DNA of 64,000 bases, taken from assembly GCA_030068075.1 (NCBI GenBank), contig CM057826.1, positions 37,250,211 to 37,314,210 of the forward strand, given 5' to 3'. The DNA is from Paguma larvata (taxonomy: Eukaryota > Chordata > Mammalia > Carnivora > Viverridae). Below, in pieces: positions 38,601 through 51,600 of this stretch. The translations under genes were made by a program, and so were the position numbers. The notes under the pieces were generated by a model. It ran no database searches. It worked only from the letters and a program-made list of their open reading frames with translations, and was not told where the DNA came from. The number at the start of each line of letters is the position of its first letter. Within the stretch, counting starts at the first letter, position 1.

Positions 38601-41600
38601 AAAAACTGGCGGGGGACAGGGGGACGTTAAGTGGCTAGTCTGCTTAAAACATTAATTTGGGAAATATTAGTTGGCAGGAATAGCTGGCTGGTTAGCTCTC
38701 TTGGTCTGAAAGCATGGATTTGTCTCCTATATCTTCCGCTTTTTGACGGGGCTTCACCCCTTCTGTTATTATACACTTGAAAACAGACTTCAGAGAATGT
38801 CCTTCCCTTCAACTCGCTGTCCAGCATCTCTGAGCTTTCTTCCCATTGAACACCTTTTCCTTGATGTCTTCAGGTCCACACAGATCAGTCAGTCCCGATC
38901 ATTCATCACTTAGTTGCTTGACAATAATCGTATATAGGATATGAATCCCATCTTCACAACTCTGAAAATTTATAAAGCATACGGTCTTTGTTATTTACTG
39001 TATCAGGTACTCACTCCGGTTTGAAGTTAATAACCTCAAAATATTAATGCCTTACCAGGCCATCCCTTTTTACCAGGCTACTTGAACAAAAATGAAATTG
39101 TATTATAATGTGTACTAACTTTGTCCTAGCTATGTTCCCCTCCCTGGAATTATGTTTCCTTTATATTATTGTCACCACTTAGTTCATTTGATTCACTTCT
39201 GCTTTATCTATCTGTGTGAATATCATTAAATCCTTGGAGCAAGAAAAACTATACAACATCTATAATAGATATTTTAAATGTAACCTGTAGAATTAATGTT
39301 TTCTGGAAGTCTAGTCAGTCTTTAAAATGTGGAAAATAATAAGATGGAGTAACCCCAGATAAGGCAGCTGATGCTTTAAAAACCATCAGATCTACTTTCT
39401 CCATTTTGGATAGCAGGCTTTAGTTGAAGGCTCTGATATTTTGTATATTGGCAACTGACATCAGTTTTTATTGCATTTTTTTTTCATTTTCATTTCCCTG
39501 GGTTAGTAGTAGTATTGGATTTTTTTTTTCCATTTTCATTTCCCTGGGTTAGTAGTAGTATTAGATTTTTTTTCATTTTCATTTCCCTGGGTTAGTATTA
39601 TTATCTCTGTTTCACAGATGAGGAAATGGAGGTTCAAAGAGGTTAACAAATTGCCTGAAGTCCTAGAGCTCATAAATGGTGGAATTAGAATTCAAACCAA
39701 GTCTGTGTGATTCCAAACTTAATTACTATGGAGTTGCATGCCTTCTGCCAAATAACCATCTAGAGTGTTCCCTCAGAGTATCTCAGTTAACCCTCAAATA
39801 AGTTAATCCTCACAACTGCATGGAAACTGAAAGAATATGAGCTCTGATTTAAAAATTAGCCCAGTTTTATTTCCGACTGTGCCCTAGCTGCGTGAATGGA
39901 GCTGGTTTATTTTACCTCTTTTACTCTGCTTACTACCTGAAAAATGGGATGATAATATCCACTTTCTGGGATTATAGTAAAACTTGTATAAGATAACATA
40001 TAAGAATGTGTTCAGTTGTAGGCACTCAGTAGCTATTTCTTTCTTTAACATATCACCATATTAGGGATGATGAAATTAAGGTTTGAGAAGTGAGTAATTT
40101 GACCAAATTCATTCAGTAGATTTCCTGGGGGCAAGTCTACTTTTCTCCCCACTGCTTCAAGCCACACTTCTTTGAATCACTCTGTATCCACAGTCACCTA
40201 CGTCACACCAGAGTGTCAATTACAAATGTCATGCCTATCTGAGGCTCACAATCCATCGATGTAAAGACTGTTTTTATATTTCTTGAAGTCTTAAAGTCTT
40301 TGACTTCACCCAGTAAGATACAATTAGGGATGGTTTTTCTGTAAAAGTTTACTTGTGATAACATTTCTTTATGATTTTATCCTAGCCATTGTATACAACA
40401 TCACCATTGATGCAGACCTGTATTCATCCAGAGTAACCTCCAGGGGTTTATTTAAAGAAAATAATGAAAGATGCCTGCAGAGGAATATGCTAGTAAATCA
40501 AACACAGGGCTGCTCTGAGTACGTCATCTTCATACAGGTAAGGCCTCAGTCATCTCCTTTCCTCTCAGAGACTAATAAATGGTTCAACTCTTTTTTTAAA
40601 AACATTTATTTATTATTGAGAGACAGAAACAGAGCATGAGTAGGGGAGGGACAGAGAGAGGGGGAGACACAGAATCTGAAGCAGGCTCCAGGCTCTGAGC
40701 TGTCAGCACAGAGCCCGATGCGGGGCTCAAACCCACAAACTGTGAGATCATGACCTGAGCCGAAGTCAGATGCTTAACCGACTGAGCCACCCAGGCACCC
40801 CTGGTTCAACTCTTAAAAGGAAGCTTACGAGTTAGAAAATGCTTGCCCTTCTAATTAACACTTGTCTAAATTCACGAGCAGGAAATCCTGTTTTCTTTAT
40901 GCTAATATATGGTCACATTCTATTAATATGTTAGGAGCATGAAACATTATTTGGAATTACAACCAAAAAGCTAAAAAAGAAGATTGTTAAAGAGATCAAA
41001 GACAGTGCTTTCTTAAATGTTTACCAGGGAGAGCTTTTAAGGAGAGAGTAAATTTAATTTTAGCATTTTCCTATCAGGGAAAAATTTATTTTAAGCTGCT
41101 GAAATGAACAATGCCGATTTTGATTTCCACTATTGGATTTGAATTAACATAGGAGAAGAATGTTAGATGATGAGGTGAAAATTCCTTATTCTAATCTTAT
41201 GCCATAGTTCCTACAGTTCACATGGATTTTGAAAATTTCTTCTCAGGGGAAAATTCCCAACAGGAAATATATTTTATAAGTTGTATGAATATTTCTCCCT
41301 AGAAACCATGTAATGGTCTTCGAAAGTGTGATTTCCTCAGGAAACCATTTTTAAAAGAACTGCTTAAGAATTTTCCTAGAACATGGTTCTCAGCATTTAA
41401 AATGTATAAGAATTGCCAGAAGAACTTTTATAAAATACATATTCAGGCTCCTCACCGCCAGAAATTTGGGTTTGAAGGTCCACGGAATATGCAGATTTGA
41501 GGAGTACTTCCAGATAGTTCTGATACAGATCGATGATACAGAGATCCCATCTCAAAAAATGCCAAAAATGAGTTGGAAAAACAAAATTAATAGAGAAATT

Positions 41601-42642
41601 AAGAATCACTGAATTGTTTAATTTCTTGTTCATATTAAAGAAGTCTTGTTTATGAAGGCCTGGACCTTTGTTGTTAAGATGGTGACTCTACAGATTCTTT
41701 AAAGGGATAAAAACTGGCTCATTCTCTCCTATTTTTGTGCTAAATCAAGTAAAACAAGTGCTAGATCAAGTAAAACATGGAGTCCATTCTGGGGGAATGA
41801 AGTCAGCCAGACTGTCGTTCATATATATATCCTGTTCACACGGATGTGTACTTGTGAAGTTTTTAGAAGATGTGTGTGGTTTGGGTCAGTGAAGAGATCT
41901 CGTTTCAGTTAACACAGTACGTTGGATATCAACACCAAACCCGCTCTGTGCACCAACCCCGCAGCCCGCTGAGGAAACCTTTCCTTACAGTCAGGATGCC
42001 GTGCTAGTCTTGCCTGCCGAAAGGGCTCATGGCAGGAATAAGTCCTGCCTGTGAATGGACTAGGTGACAACAAAAATATTACTGATCGGGAAAAGGCAAA
42101 TTGGATTTTTAGAGTTTATCATTTGTAGAGATGCTGCTCTTTCCTGACAAGAACTGAGAAGATGTTTATAAGAAGAGTAAACATGTTTCAGTAGACCGGA
42201 AGCCTCAAATGCAGCCCAATGCATCCTGGAAGGCTGCAAACCCCCCACCCTCTACCATGAAGGCAGAGCGGAGAAGTACTTGTAACTGGGTAGCGTCAGC
42301 TTTAACTGCCAAGTGATACTTGTGTCATCTAATGCAAGAGGCAGGCAGTGTAGCTTCCAACAGTATATGAGGGCCAGAAATTGGGGGACCTGGTTTCCGA
42401 TGTGGGAATCCTCTTTATCTGGTTTTGCAGAGCCGTTAGGTTCTGACTAAGGAAGTGAGTTTTCTTGTTGTCTGACAGTGGCCCTGAGCACCTTCCCATC
42501 TACGTCATAATATTCCCTTCCAAAGATTTGGTCAAGATAGCTAAAGACTCTTAAATCTTGGCAGTAGGAACTGGAAAGACCTAGCCAACAACCCAAGAAC
42601 CATGTACTGATAGAGGTCCTTTTCTTTTTTTAAATGTTTGTT

Positions 42643-42692
<50 letters not shown>

Positions 42693-45600
42693 CACAAGCA
42701 GGGGAAGGGCAGAGAGAGAGGGAGACACAGAATCCGAAGCAGGCTCCAGGCTCTGAGCTGTCAGCACAGAGCCCGACTTGGGGCCTGAACTCAGGAACCA
42801 TGTGATTGTAACCTGAGCCGATGCTTAATTGACTGAGCCACTCAGGTGCTACAAGAGATCCTTTAAGCATTAAAATTGGGCAGAGCCTCTAAATATTTAT
42901 AAATTACTTGTGTATGAATAGTGAGAACACTGACAAGCTTAACTAAGATTTGCTGCTTTAGACTTTTTAGTGAACCCAAGTCTCTAGCCTTCTTTATAGT
43001 GGAAATGCTAAGAGCAGAATTAAGACCATAAAGAAGCCAGAGTCTTGAAAATTCAAAACAAGGATAATTCCATATAACTGAGAGCTGACTATGTTCTTAA
43101 TCGTGAACACATTTGTCGTCATTTTCTTGTTTCAAAGCTGCCATGCCCTAATAAACTGCCTCATTGTGTCTCTGTGTGTTTAGAAGCCCTCTGATATTGT
43201 CAGCTCTTTGGATCTGTGTGTGAACATCAGCCTGGAAAACCCTGGCACCAGCCCTGCCCTTGAAGCCTACTCTGAGAAGGCCAAGGTCTTCAGTGTAAGA
43301 GCAGTTTGCCCTTCTTGGAATTCAGACTGGCTGAGAAAGCTTCACAGTCACTGCGGTAGTGTTCGAAAGCTACCTAGGACAGAACTTTTCAACTGTTAGT
43401 CTTCTAAATGAAATACCCCTCTGTGTGAAATTCATCAGCATGCAAGTTCCACAAAGCGATTTTTGTCATCTTCACTGCTTTATTCCCAGCCCCTTGAGCA
43501 GTGCCTGACCTACTAGAGGTGTTCAATAAATATTTGTTGAAGAAATAAACAACCATAAAGCCAAACACCTTGTGTTCACCATCCACTTAAAAAATGTTAC
43601 CTATGCCTATGTTCTTTGTCTCCCTCCCTCCCCCCATCACACCCACACTCATACTCCCCGAGGCAAATCGTCACCTTGCATTTTGCAGTTATCAATGCTT
43701 TTCTTCCTGGTGTTGCCAGCCATATATGTATTCCTAAAATATTGTTTGTTTTTGCATGGTTTTGAGCTTTATATAAATGGAACGATACTGCATATATTCT
43801 TCCACAATTTGGTTTTTAAGGCAAGAGCAGACGTGAAAGATGGTTTTTTCCTTTTTTGTAGATCCCTTTCTACAAGGACTGTGGGGGTGATGGCGTTTGC
43901 ATCTCTGATCTGGTTCTAGACGTGCAACAGCTGCCAGCTGCTCAGTAAGTCGGCTTCAGAGCTCAGCGTAAAATGTAGAAATAAGACACATTAGGTCTCT
44001 TGATTCAAATGAGCGTTTATGGAGATTTTTTTCTGTAAAAGAAACATCCATAACTAATAAAGATGTTTAAAATCTGAACTTCAGATTTTACCATCCTTAT
44101 AGGAGTAAAGCAATAAGAAATAAAAACCATTTGTATTTGGATGGCTCCTTTTCCTACAATATAATTAAAATTAATGAAGAAAAAATCCAATAGCATTGAC
44201 TTCTGTGCTGTCTGTATCATCTTACTTTGAAGATAGTTTGTTAAACAACTTTCTCAGTATTCCAAATCAAAAGAATTGTATCTTCTTATTTTTGAAACGA
44301 GTGAAGTATTTGAACACTGGCCTTTTTGACCTTAATAATGTTCTTCCTTTCCTTTTCACTTGTCACAGAGATCAACCCTTTATTGTCAGCAACCAAAACA
44401 AAAGGCTAACATTTTCGGTAATGCTGAAAAACAAAAGGGAAAGTGCCTACAACACTAGACTTGTTATTGATTTTTCAGAAAACTTGTTTTTTGCCTCCTG
44501 GACCGCGCCGGTAGGTGATGACACCCTGTGCTCACTGCTCTTGTATCTCCTGCTTGTTGTTAATTGACACTCTCACTCAGATCCCTGGGTGCCTTGTGCT
44601 GTCTGAAGAAGCACCTTACCCCTCAGTGTGATCAGTCCCAACTTTGGGGCTCCCAACTAGTTAAAACACATGAGAACATAGTCTGGCTCTGTATCTAGAC
44701 CAGTCCTGCTTCACAGCTTGGTCAGTTTTTCCTTTGCCCTGAGACTTGGCCAGACACCTACCATAACTCTTCTCAAGCCATCTGTGTGAGGGGGCCTCCG
44801 TGGTGCCGCACAGATGCTTCGAGCTGCACTTGCTCCGAGAAATTAGAGTCCCACAGTCGAGTCCAGGCTTTGTAACCACAGGCCTCGCTACTGCCAAGAT
44901 GATGCATTCCAGCAAGGCCAGTTAATCATGTTGACTTGATTGCTATACCAGGAACAGGCTTGGCCATGCGCACACACACCCCTCGGGGTCCTCCTCTGCC
45001 ACCAAGTAATGAAAGGGAAAGGAGGGAAAGGCTGAGATTCCCAAATTCACTACTTGACAAAAGGATTAAAAATGGTTTCGTCCAAGTTAAAGTCAACACG
45101 AACTTAACAAATTTAACGTTCTAAATCTATTCTGACTTCAATGCTTCAATTTCTTGTGCCAAATAAGAACAGCTTATCTCAAAGGGGGAGGGGGGTACAA
45201 GGAAAACTAAAATAGATTCTTTAAATTATGTAAAATACAGACACCAACATATGATTTTGTTCTCTTTTCTAAAAACTACTAATTTCAAATATATTGAGAG
45301 AAAGGTATGTAATAAAGACTGCATTTCTAAATATTAAAGTTATCCTGTGCTTCTGAAATAGAAGAACTAGGATTTACTTCTGGGGGAAAATTCCAGTATT
45401 CGACCTCACTTTTGGCTTATTGGGTGTCCTGTTAGCAGTAAAAATAGTATATTAGCTATCCGAATAATATAAGATTTTCAGGTCTTGGGGGACAGTAAAT
45501 TACTTCAGTGTGAACCAATTCTCCTGCTAAGATGTCCATGTGATTTACGCATCCTTCAGCAGGTATGCGCGTGCACACATGCACACACAAACTAAATGCT

Positions 45601-48600
45601 AACTGGTCACTGTTTCCTTGGTGTCTTTCAGGTTAATGGGACAGAGGTAGCGTGCCAGACTGCTTCACCCCAGAAGTCTTTTACCTGTGATGTGGGCTAC
45701 CCGGCTTTAAAGAGACAGCAACAGGTACAACTTGCATTTCATCCTCAAGTCCATACTAGCTCCTCTTCGGCACTAGCGTTCATTCATCCCACCATTCCAC
45801 CTCCTTCGTTAGGTAACGTTATTCGACAGGCCTTACCAAAGAACTAGCTGCATATTTAGGGGAAGTTTTTAAAATATCTGAATGTTTTAAGTTATTAATA
45901 AAAGTGGGATTTTCCCCCGTGCAATTCATTTCACAAAGCACATACAATATGAAGAGTTCTTTTTCTTTCTCCCTTTCTCTCTCTCTCTCTCTCCCTCCCC
46001 CCATCCCCTTTTCTCCCTCTCTTCCTCTCTTTCTCTAATACATTGACCAACATTGGTCAGAGTGCTATACAGAGTCACAGGGATCATGTATTAACCCCTG
46101 CTAAGCAAGTTTCCTATCAACACAGAGCTTGCAAATTCAGAGAAGGAGCTAAGCCTGTGATGTGATGATCTATCCATGTCACTTGCAAGGTGAGCCCTCT
46201 AATTCTAACAGGGAGGCATGCTAAATGAAGCAATGTGGACAAATAGATCTTCCACAACGATGAAAGTTTAAGGTTTATAAAATTGAGGATCGAATTGGAG
46301 GGAGTTTGCTTTTCCAGGAAACGTTTTAATTGGTCCTTGAGTACAAACCATCACAGATTAATGAGTTTTAATTTTGGTTATAGGTGTCTTTCAAGATTGA
46401 CTTTGACTTCAATCTTCAAAACCTTCAGAACCAGGCATCTGTCAGTTTCCAAGCCATAAGGTAAAAACCTAACGAAGTCATGAGTTGATGATAGATGGCT
46501 TCAATAATTGTTCTCCTTAAGTAATTTCCTAATGTTCATTCCAATAGCGAAAGCTCTGAAGAAAACAAGGCAGATAATTTGGTCAATTTCAAAATCCCTC
46601 TGCGGTATGACGCCGATATTCACATAACGAGGTAGGTGAAACCGTTGAGTAGCCTGTGGCCACTGATATCACCCGGTTTGGAACACATCTGGCTCATGAC
46701 TCTGTATGTTTATTCTTAACTGGAAAATTTGAATTAAAGGTTTCCCCCATGTCAACCAGGACAGAGGAAGTTCAGAGACAAGTCAGTCCTTAGGAAAACC
46801 TTATACAACTATTGAGGTTTATTGACCGAGAGCAACACCAGAAAGGCAGAGGAGCAAACTTTCTGCCACAGGCCACAGGCCACTTCCTCTGCAGCCCCTC
46901 AAGATGAGGGGCCAAACTTCCCAAAGGGTCAAAGCAGAACTCTCTGGGCCCTGAGGAGGTGGCACTACTTTCTTCTCCATGCTCTTCCTACTATCCACAT
47001 GAGCTCTCAAGCGGTATCCCCACCTCTAAATACCAGAACCGCTAGCACAATGCTTTGTACATAGTAGGTCCACCATAAACATTTAATTGAATCATAGAAA
47101 ATTAGTTTCTGGGTGGAAAATTCCTGACTTAACATAATGGGTTTCTTTCAACCAAGAGGAAATGAGGCATTTCCCAATGAGGTCATGAAGAAATGCTTTA
47201 TTCCCTTCTCTTTCCTGGCCACAAGTGTACCTGGGAGTGGTAGCAAAATGATACTCAGCTATCTTGAGTTGTTCAGGGTGACAGGTGTCTTGAGAAGTGG
47301 CTAACACATGGGATACCACAGGTACTAGTAGGGTGATGTGTCACCTTAACCCCCACCAAGAAGTGAAGCAGGTTCACAGGGGCAGACACGCTGGAGCAGA
47401 GCCATGTAGGTACCCAGCCTGCAGGGGATGCCCACCTCCGAGCCTGGGAACGAGTTCTCTACCTAGTGAGGTGTGAAGGCAGCTTGCTGGCACAGCTCAG
47501 TGGTGCCTGGAAAATGGGCTGCATGGTATTTCCAAGAAGCCAGGCTGTGAACAGTGCTCAGTAACAGATTTCTCCAGCTCGCCGCACCGCCCCAGCCCCC
47601 AGAAGCATGGAACACGTAGATCATGCACTAGCTCACAGAGCAGAAACACAAAGGAAAATGTGTCATTCTGTCTAGAGTGCGAGACACATGAGCAAAGATG
47701 AAAGAATGTTCCTGTATCAAGTGAACTGCAGACAGCAGAAGCAGAAACAGTTCAGCCCAAGTCATCCATCCCTGAAAAATTAATCAGTAACTGCGGATTC
47801 CAAAAGGATCCGCAGTGCTGAAAGAATGGAAGACCAATGCATCCAGAGAGATTGAGATTACCACATTACCTGAATTTTTTCTCTTCTACCTACTTTGATT
47901 CTTATCCTAAAGGTTTTTCCTCACTACAGCCTCTATATTTCCACTCTCACACCATGGCCAGTTTTTCTAGACAATTTTTCCAACATGAAATAAATACAAG
48001 ATGGAAGTGGGACTTCACTTTCAGTAACATCTTAGCTCTGTATTTCTGTGATAGCAAATTGAATTTTGAGACCAGTGTCCTTTAAAATATACCTGACATG
48101 TGAAAAAAATTAATATGGGGAATTAGTGTGTAAAAACTAAAATGGCTCCTAATGCTACCACCCAGATCTTTCCTTTGGATTTTTTTTAAGATAGACATTA
48201 AATGTACATGGATAGAAAATCCAAACATTACAGAAAGATAGACCGTAAAGTGAAGTCATGCCTCCAACCTCCTCTGGCTCTGGTCATCCCATAGATGATT
48301 CAATTATTTTCCAAATACCTTCCAGATGCAAGGTTTGTTTAACTCTCAGGATATATGCATGTAACACATATGCACACATTTACCCAAATGGAATAATAAA
48401 ATCCTTTTCTAACCTCACTTTTTTAAAATATATGATCTTAGAGAAATTTATATATAAGGACCTACAGACCTAACTTATCCTATTCCTGGCTGGATCATAA
48501 TTTATGTATCCAATTCAAGATTAATGAAATATTTGGTGGTTTTGCATATTTATTTTGTTTAACCATCACAAGTAGTGCAAATTTTGTGAAAAAATCGTAC

Positions 48601-51600
48601 CCAGTCATTGAGTGTATCCCTTAGCAATCACTTTGATAAATACGCAGTTATGTTGTACAGACATTATGAGTGGAAATCATGATAGAATTATTTCTAAAAC
48701 AGAAGCCCCCTGAGGATAGCTAACTGCTTACAAATACATTGATCATCCACACATAAGTAACTTAAGAAAAACTTAAGTAACAAGTGGAAAATGTCAGATC
48801 TCTTTAAAATGCAAAAACAGAACATACTAATTTAGAAACTGTTCTTAGGGGCTACACAAGGGTTTTCTGGAAGGTAAAGAGAATAAATCCTGCATATACA
48901 GCCAGGCTTTCTGTTTCAAATTCTAGTCAGTTTTCCCATTTTCCATGTAAGGCTGACAAATCATTGTTTCATCTGCATAACCTTGACAAGTGCCACATCT
49001 ATTTAAGTCTACCTATGACATATTTTCCTTTTGAGAATTTGGGGGAAAATTTTTAAACATAAAAAAAGAATTCAGTAAAGAAACCCAAAACGTAGCTCAG
49101 AAAATATCCAGTTCAATTTTTTTTTAGGAAATAAAATCAACATCCAAGAGTTATGATAAATTGTCTAGTGGGAAGAACTATTGCTTTTCAGACTTCTATG
49201 CCTGTTACCCACTCCCCATAGTCCCAGTGAAGCTATCCTGGATGGAATCCAGCTTCAGCTGCAGAAATAAGTGAGGAGAGCAAAGGGTATCCAGTTATGT
49301 TGCAGTTTGAGTGGTCCTGTGGGAATTCCCCTGATCTGGTCCTCACTTCACTTGCAAACCCCAAGTTGGCAATTCCAAGCAAAGAGATCAAATCATTTAA
49401 TACCTCTAGGTCTAGTCTAATAAAACCTCTGGGTCAGCCATCAGAAAGGTGATTTCTACACTAGCCATGGAAACCCACTGACCAGCCTCAATTCAGACCA
49501 AAAGCATCAGAGTTGGTCTGGAAATAGAGAAGGATAGGGAGAAGGAATGATAAAGGAAACGGAGACCCTGTTTCACAGGCATCCAGTAGCAAATACTGCA
49601 GGAGCTAAACTCCTATCACTGAGTTTCAGCCACCCAAGCGGAAAATCCTCTGGCTTATAAATCCATTCATCCAATCAACAAGGACTAAGTGTGTACTGCA
49701 TGAATAGCCAATCAGTAAAATAGCAACCTTGGGTTCAGTCCGTTTTAAAGTAATACATTTGTACTTATTTTAGAAACTTTACGACTGATAAACATGTAAC
49801 ACAAAGAACCTTACAGAAAGATCATGAAGGGATAGGTTTTTAAAGGAATTTTTTTAGCCTCAGAAACATAAGCCTAGAAATAGCATGTTTTCATACCTTA
49901 TTATAAACTTTTACTTGTAATAGAAGCTAGAAGGTATTTAAATAAAATATTAAGCTTCAAGAATAACAGCAAACTGAAATATTTGACTTTACAAACATCA
50001 TCCAACAGATCCACCAACATACATTTTTATGAAGTCTCCGCGGATGGGAATGTTCCTTCAACCGTGCACAGTTTTGAAGATATTGGTCCAAAATTCGTCT
50101 TCTCTGTTAAGGTTGGTAAGCCTGTCAAAAGATACTAAATCATGGGGTGCCTGGGTGGTTCAGTCGATTGAGCGTCCGACTTCAGCTCAGGTCATGATCT
50201 CATGTCTCATGAGTGAGTTTGAGCCCCACATCAGGCTCTGTGCTGACAGCCTGGAGCCTGCTTCGGATTCTGTGTCTCCCTCTCTCTCTGCCCCTTCCTT
50301 GCTCATTCTCTCTCTCTCTCTCTCTCAAAAAAAAAAAAAAAAAAAAAAAAAACACATTAAAAAAAAATACTAAATCAGAGAAAGGGAAATAAAAAATAAG
50401 GAAGCCACGAAGAGAATAAAGTAAAATGTTGAAATACAGCAATGGTGCTCCAACTTGAGCTGCATTAGAATCACCTGGGGGAATGTTAAGACACACGTCA
50501 CTGGGCTCGGTCCTCAGAGTTTCTGACTCAGTAGGTCTATGCTGAGCCTAAAATGGTTCGTTTCCAACAGGTTTCCAGGTATTGCTGATGTTGCTGGTTC
50601 GGATGCTATACTTTGAGACTAAGACTCTCGCTAAATAAACAGCTGGGGCTTTTGTGCATAGCTATGTGTTCTGGGCAAAAGCTAATGGATATATTTTGAA
50701 AGTAAATGTTCAATATTAATAATGTATTAATGTTATTACTGTGGGCAAAAGTCTCTGGAATATAATATGCCAATTTATCCTTGGAGACCACTTCTACTTA
50801 TGAATCTGGATACAAATTTCAGTTTCCATTGGCTACTAGTAATTATTAATATAAATATTGTTATCAATTACATAAAGGGAAATTTGTGAAAAAATTCTTG
50901 TTTTATAATTATAGAAACTTTGGAAAGTAGAAAGAATTCATCCACAACCTTAAGTGAATATCATTTTATTTTTTTATTATTTTTAACATTTCCTACTAGT
51001 TACATGGTTACAACCTTGCAATTTGATTTAAAAAAATCTTTAAAAGTCCTGATTTGTGATCCAGACACTAGAAGTTATAACATGTGGCTAGTATTTGGCA
51101 ACTACTTCTTTAATGGGATATTTAATCAGTAGTAACGATAAAATAAAAATAACATTCATAGAGTGTAATAAGTATCAGCACTTTGTATCAAGTGCTTTAC
51201 ATATATGTTAACCCGTTTCCCAAGTGAGTTATAAGGTTGGTAGAACTACTATTCCTATGGTTGTTATTTAAAATGTTTGACAACCAGGACACAGGTCCCT
51301 GGTCAATTAGAACAGACTCCCCACCCATGAGAACAAATGCTGTACCTGCACATACCCATGAAGTTGCTGATTATTTTTATTTTACAAATGAGGAAAACTG
51401 AAGGATGGAGAGGTTAAGTATCTTGCCCGAGCCACACTGCTAGTCAGGCGCCAAATGGGACTTCAGCCCTGGTAGCCCAGCTCAACAGACAGCAGGTGTT
51501 TTTAACCAACTCCTAAACCACAACTCACTAGTTCAAACTGTGGAGGCTGAGATTGTCCACTGAGAGGCGAGACACACAGGCCCGAGGGTGACCATAAAGT

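Larger units (their letters stand above)
37285..40385 (+). other. ITGA2 intron 16 (3.1 kb)
   Basis: Contains a (CA)n at 38447-38468, a 3-copy minisatellite (39485-39602) and MIR pieces. 37300-38440 and 38480-39480 are unassigned, possibly with L2 remnants. Confidence 0.82.
40538..43183 (+). other. ITGA2 intron 17 (2.6 kb)
   Basis: Two antisense Can-SINEs (listed). 40820-42600 has no recognised repeat. Confidence 0.85.

Noticed and set aside
50116..50120. GTAAGC at 50116 as the real exon 24 donor
   Set aside because: It would break the reading frame into exon 25, whereas 50112 gives the exact ITGA2 sequence; kept only as a competing-site finding.
1898..50366. Many similar short open frames beginning MAQ(S/L)VK(R/H)PT
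   Set aside because: They are translations of Can-SINE heads and their CT tracts in either orientation, not genes.
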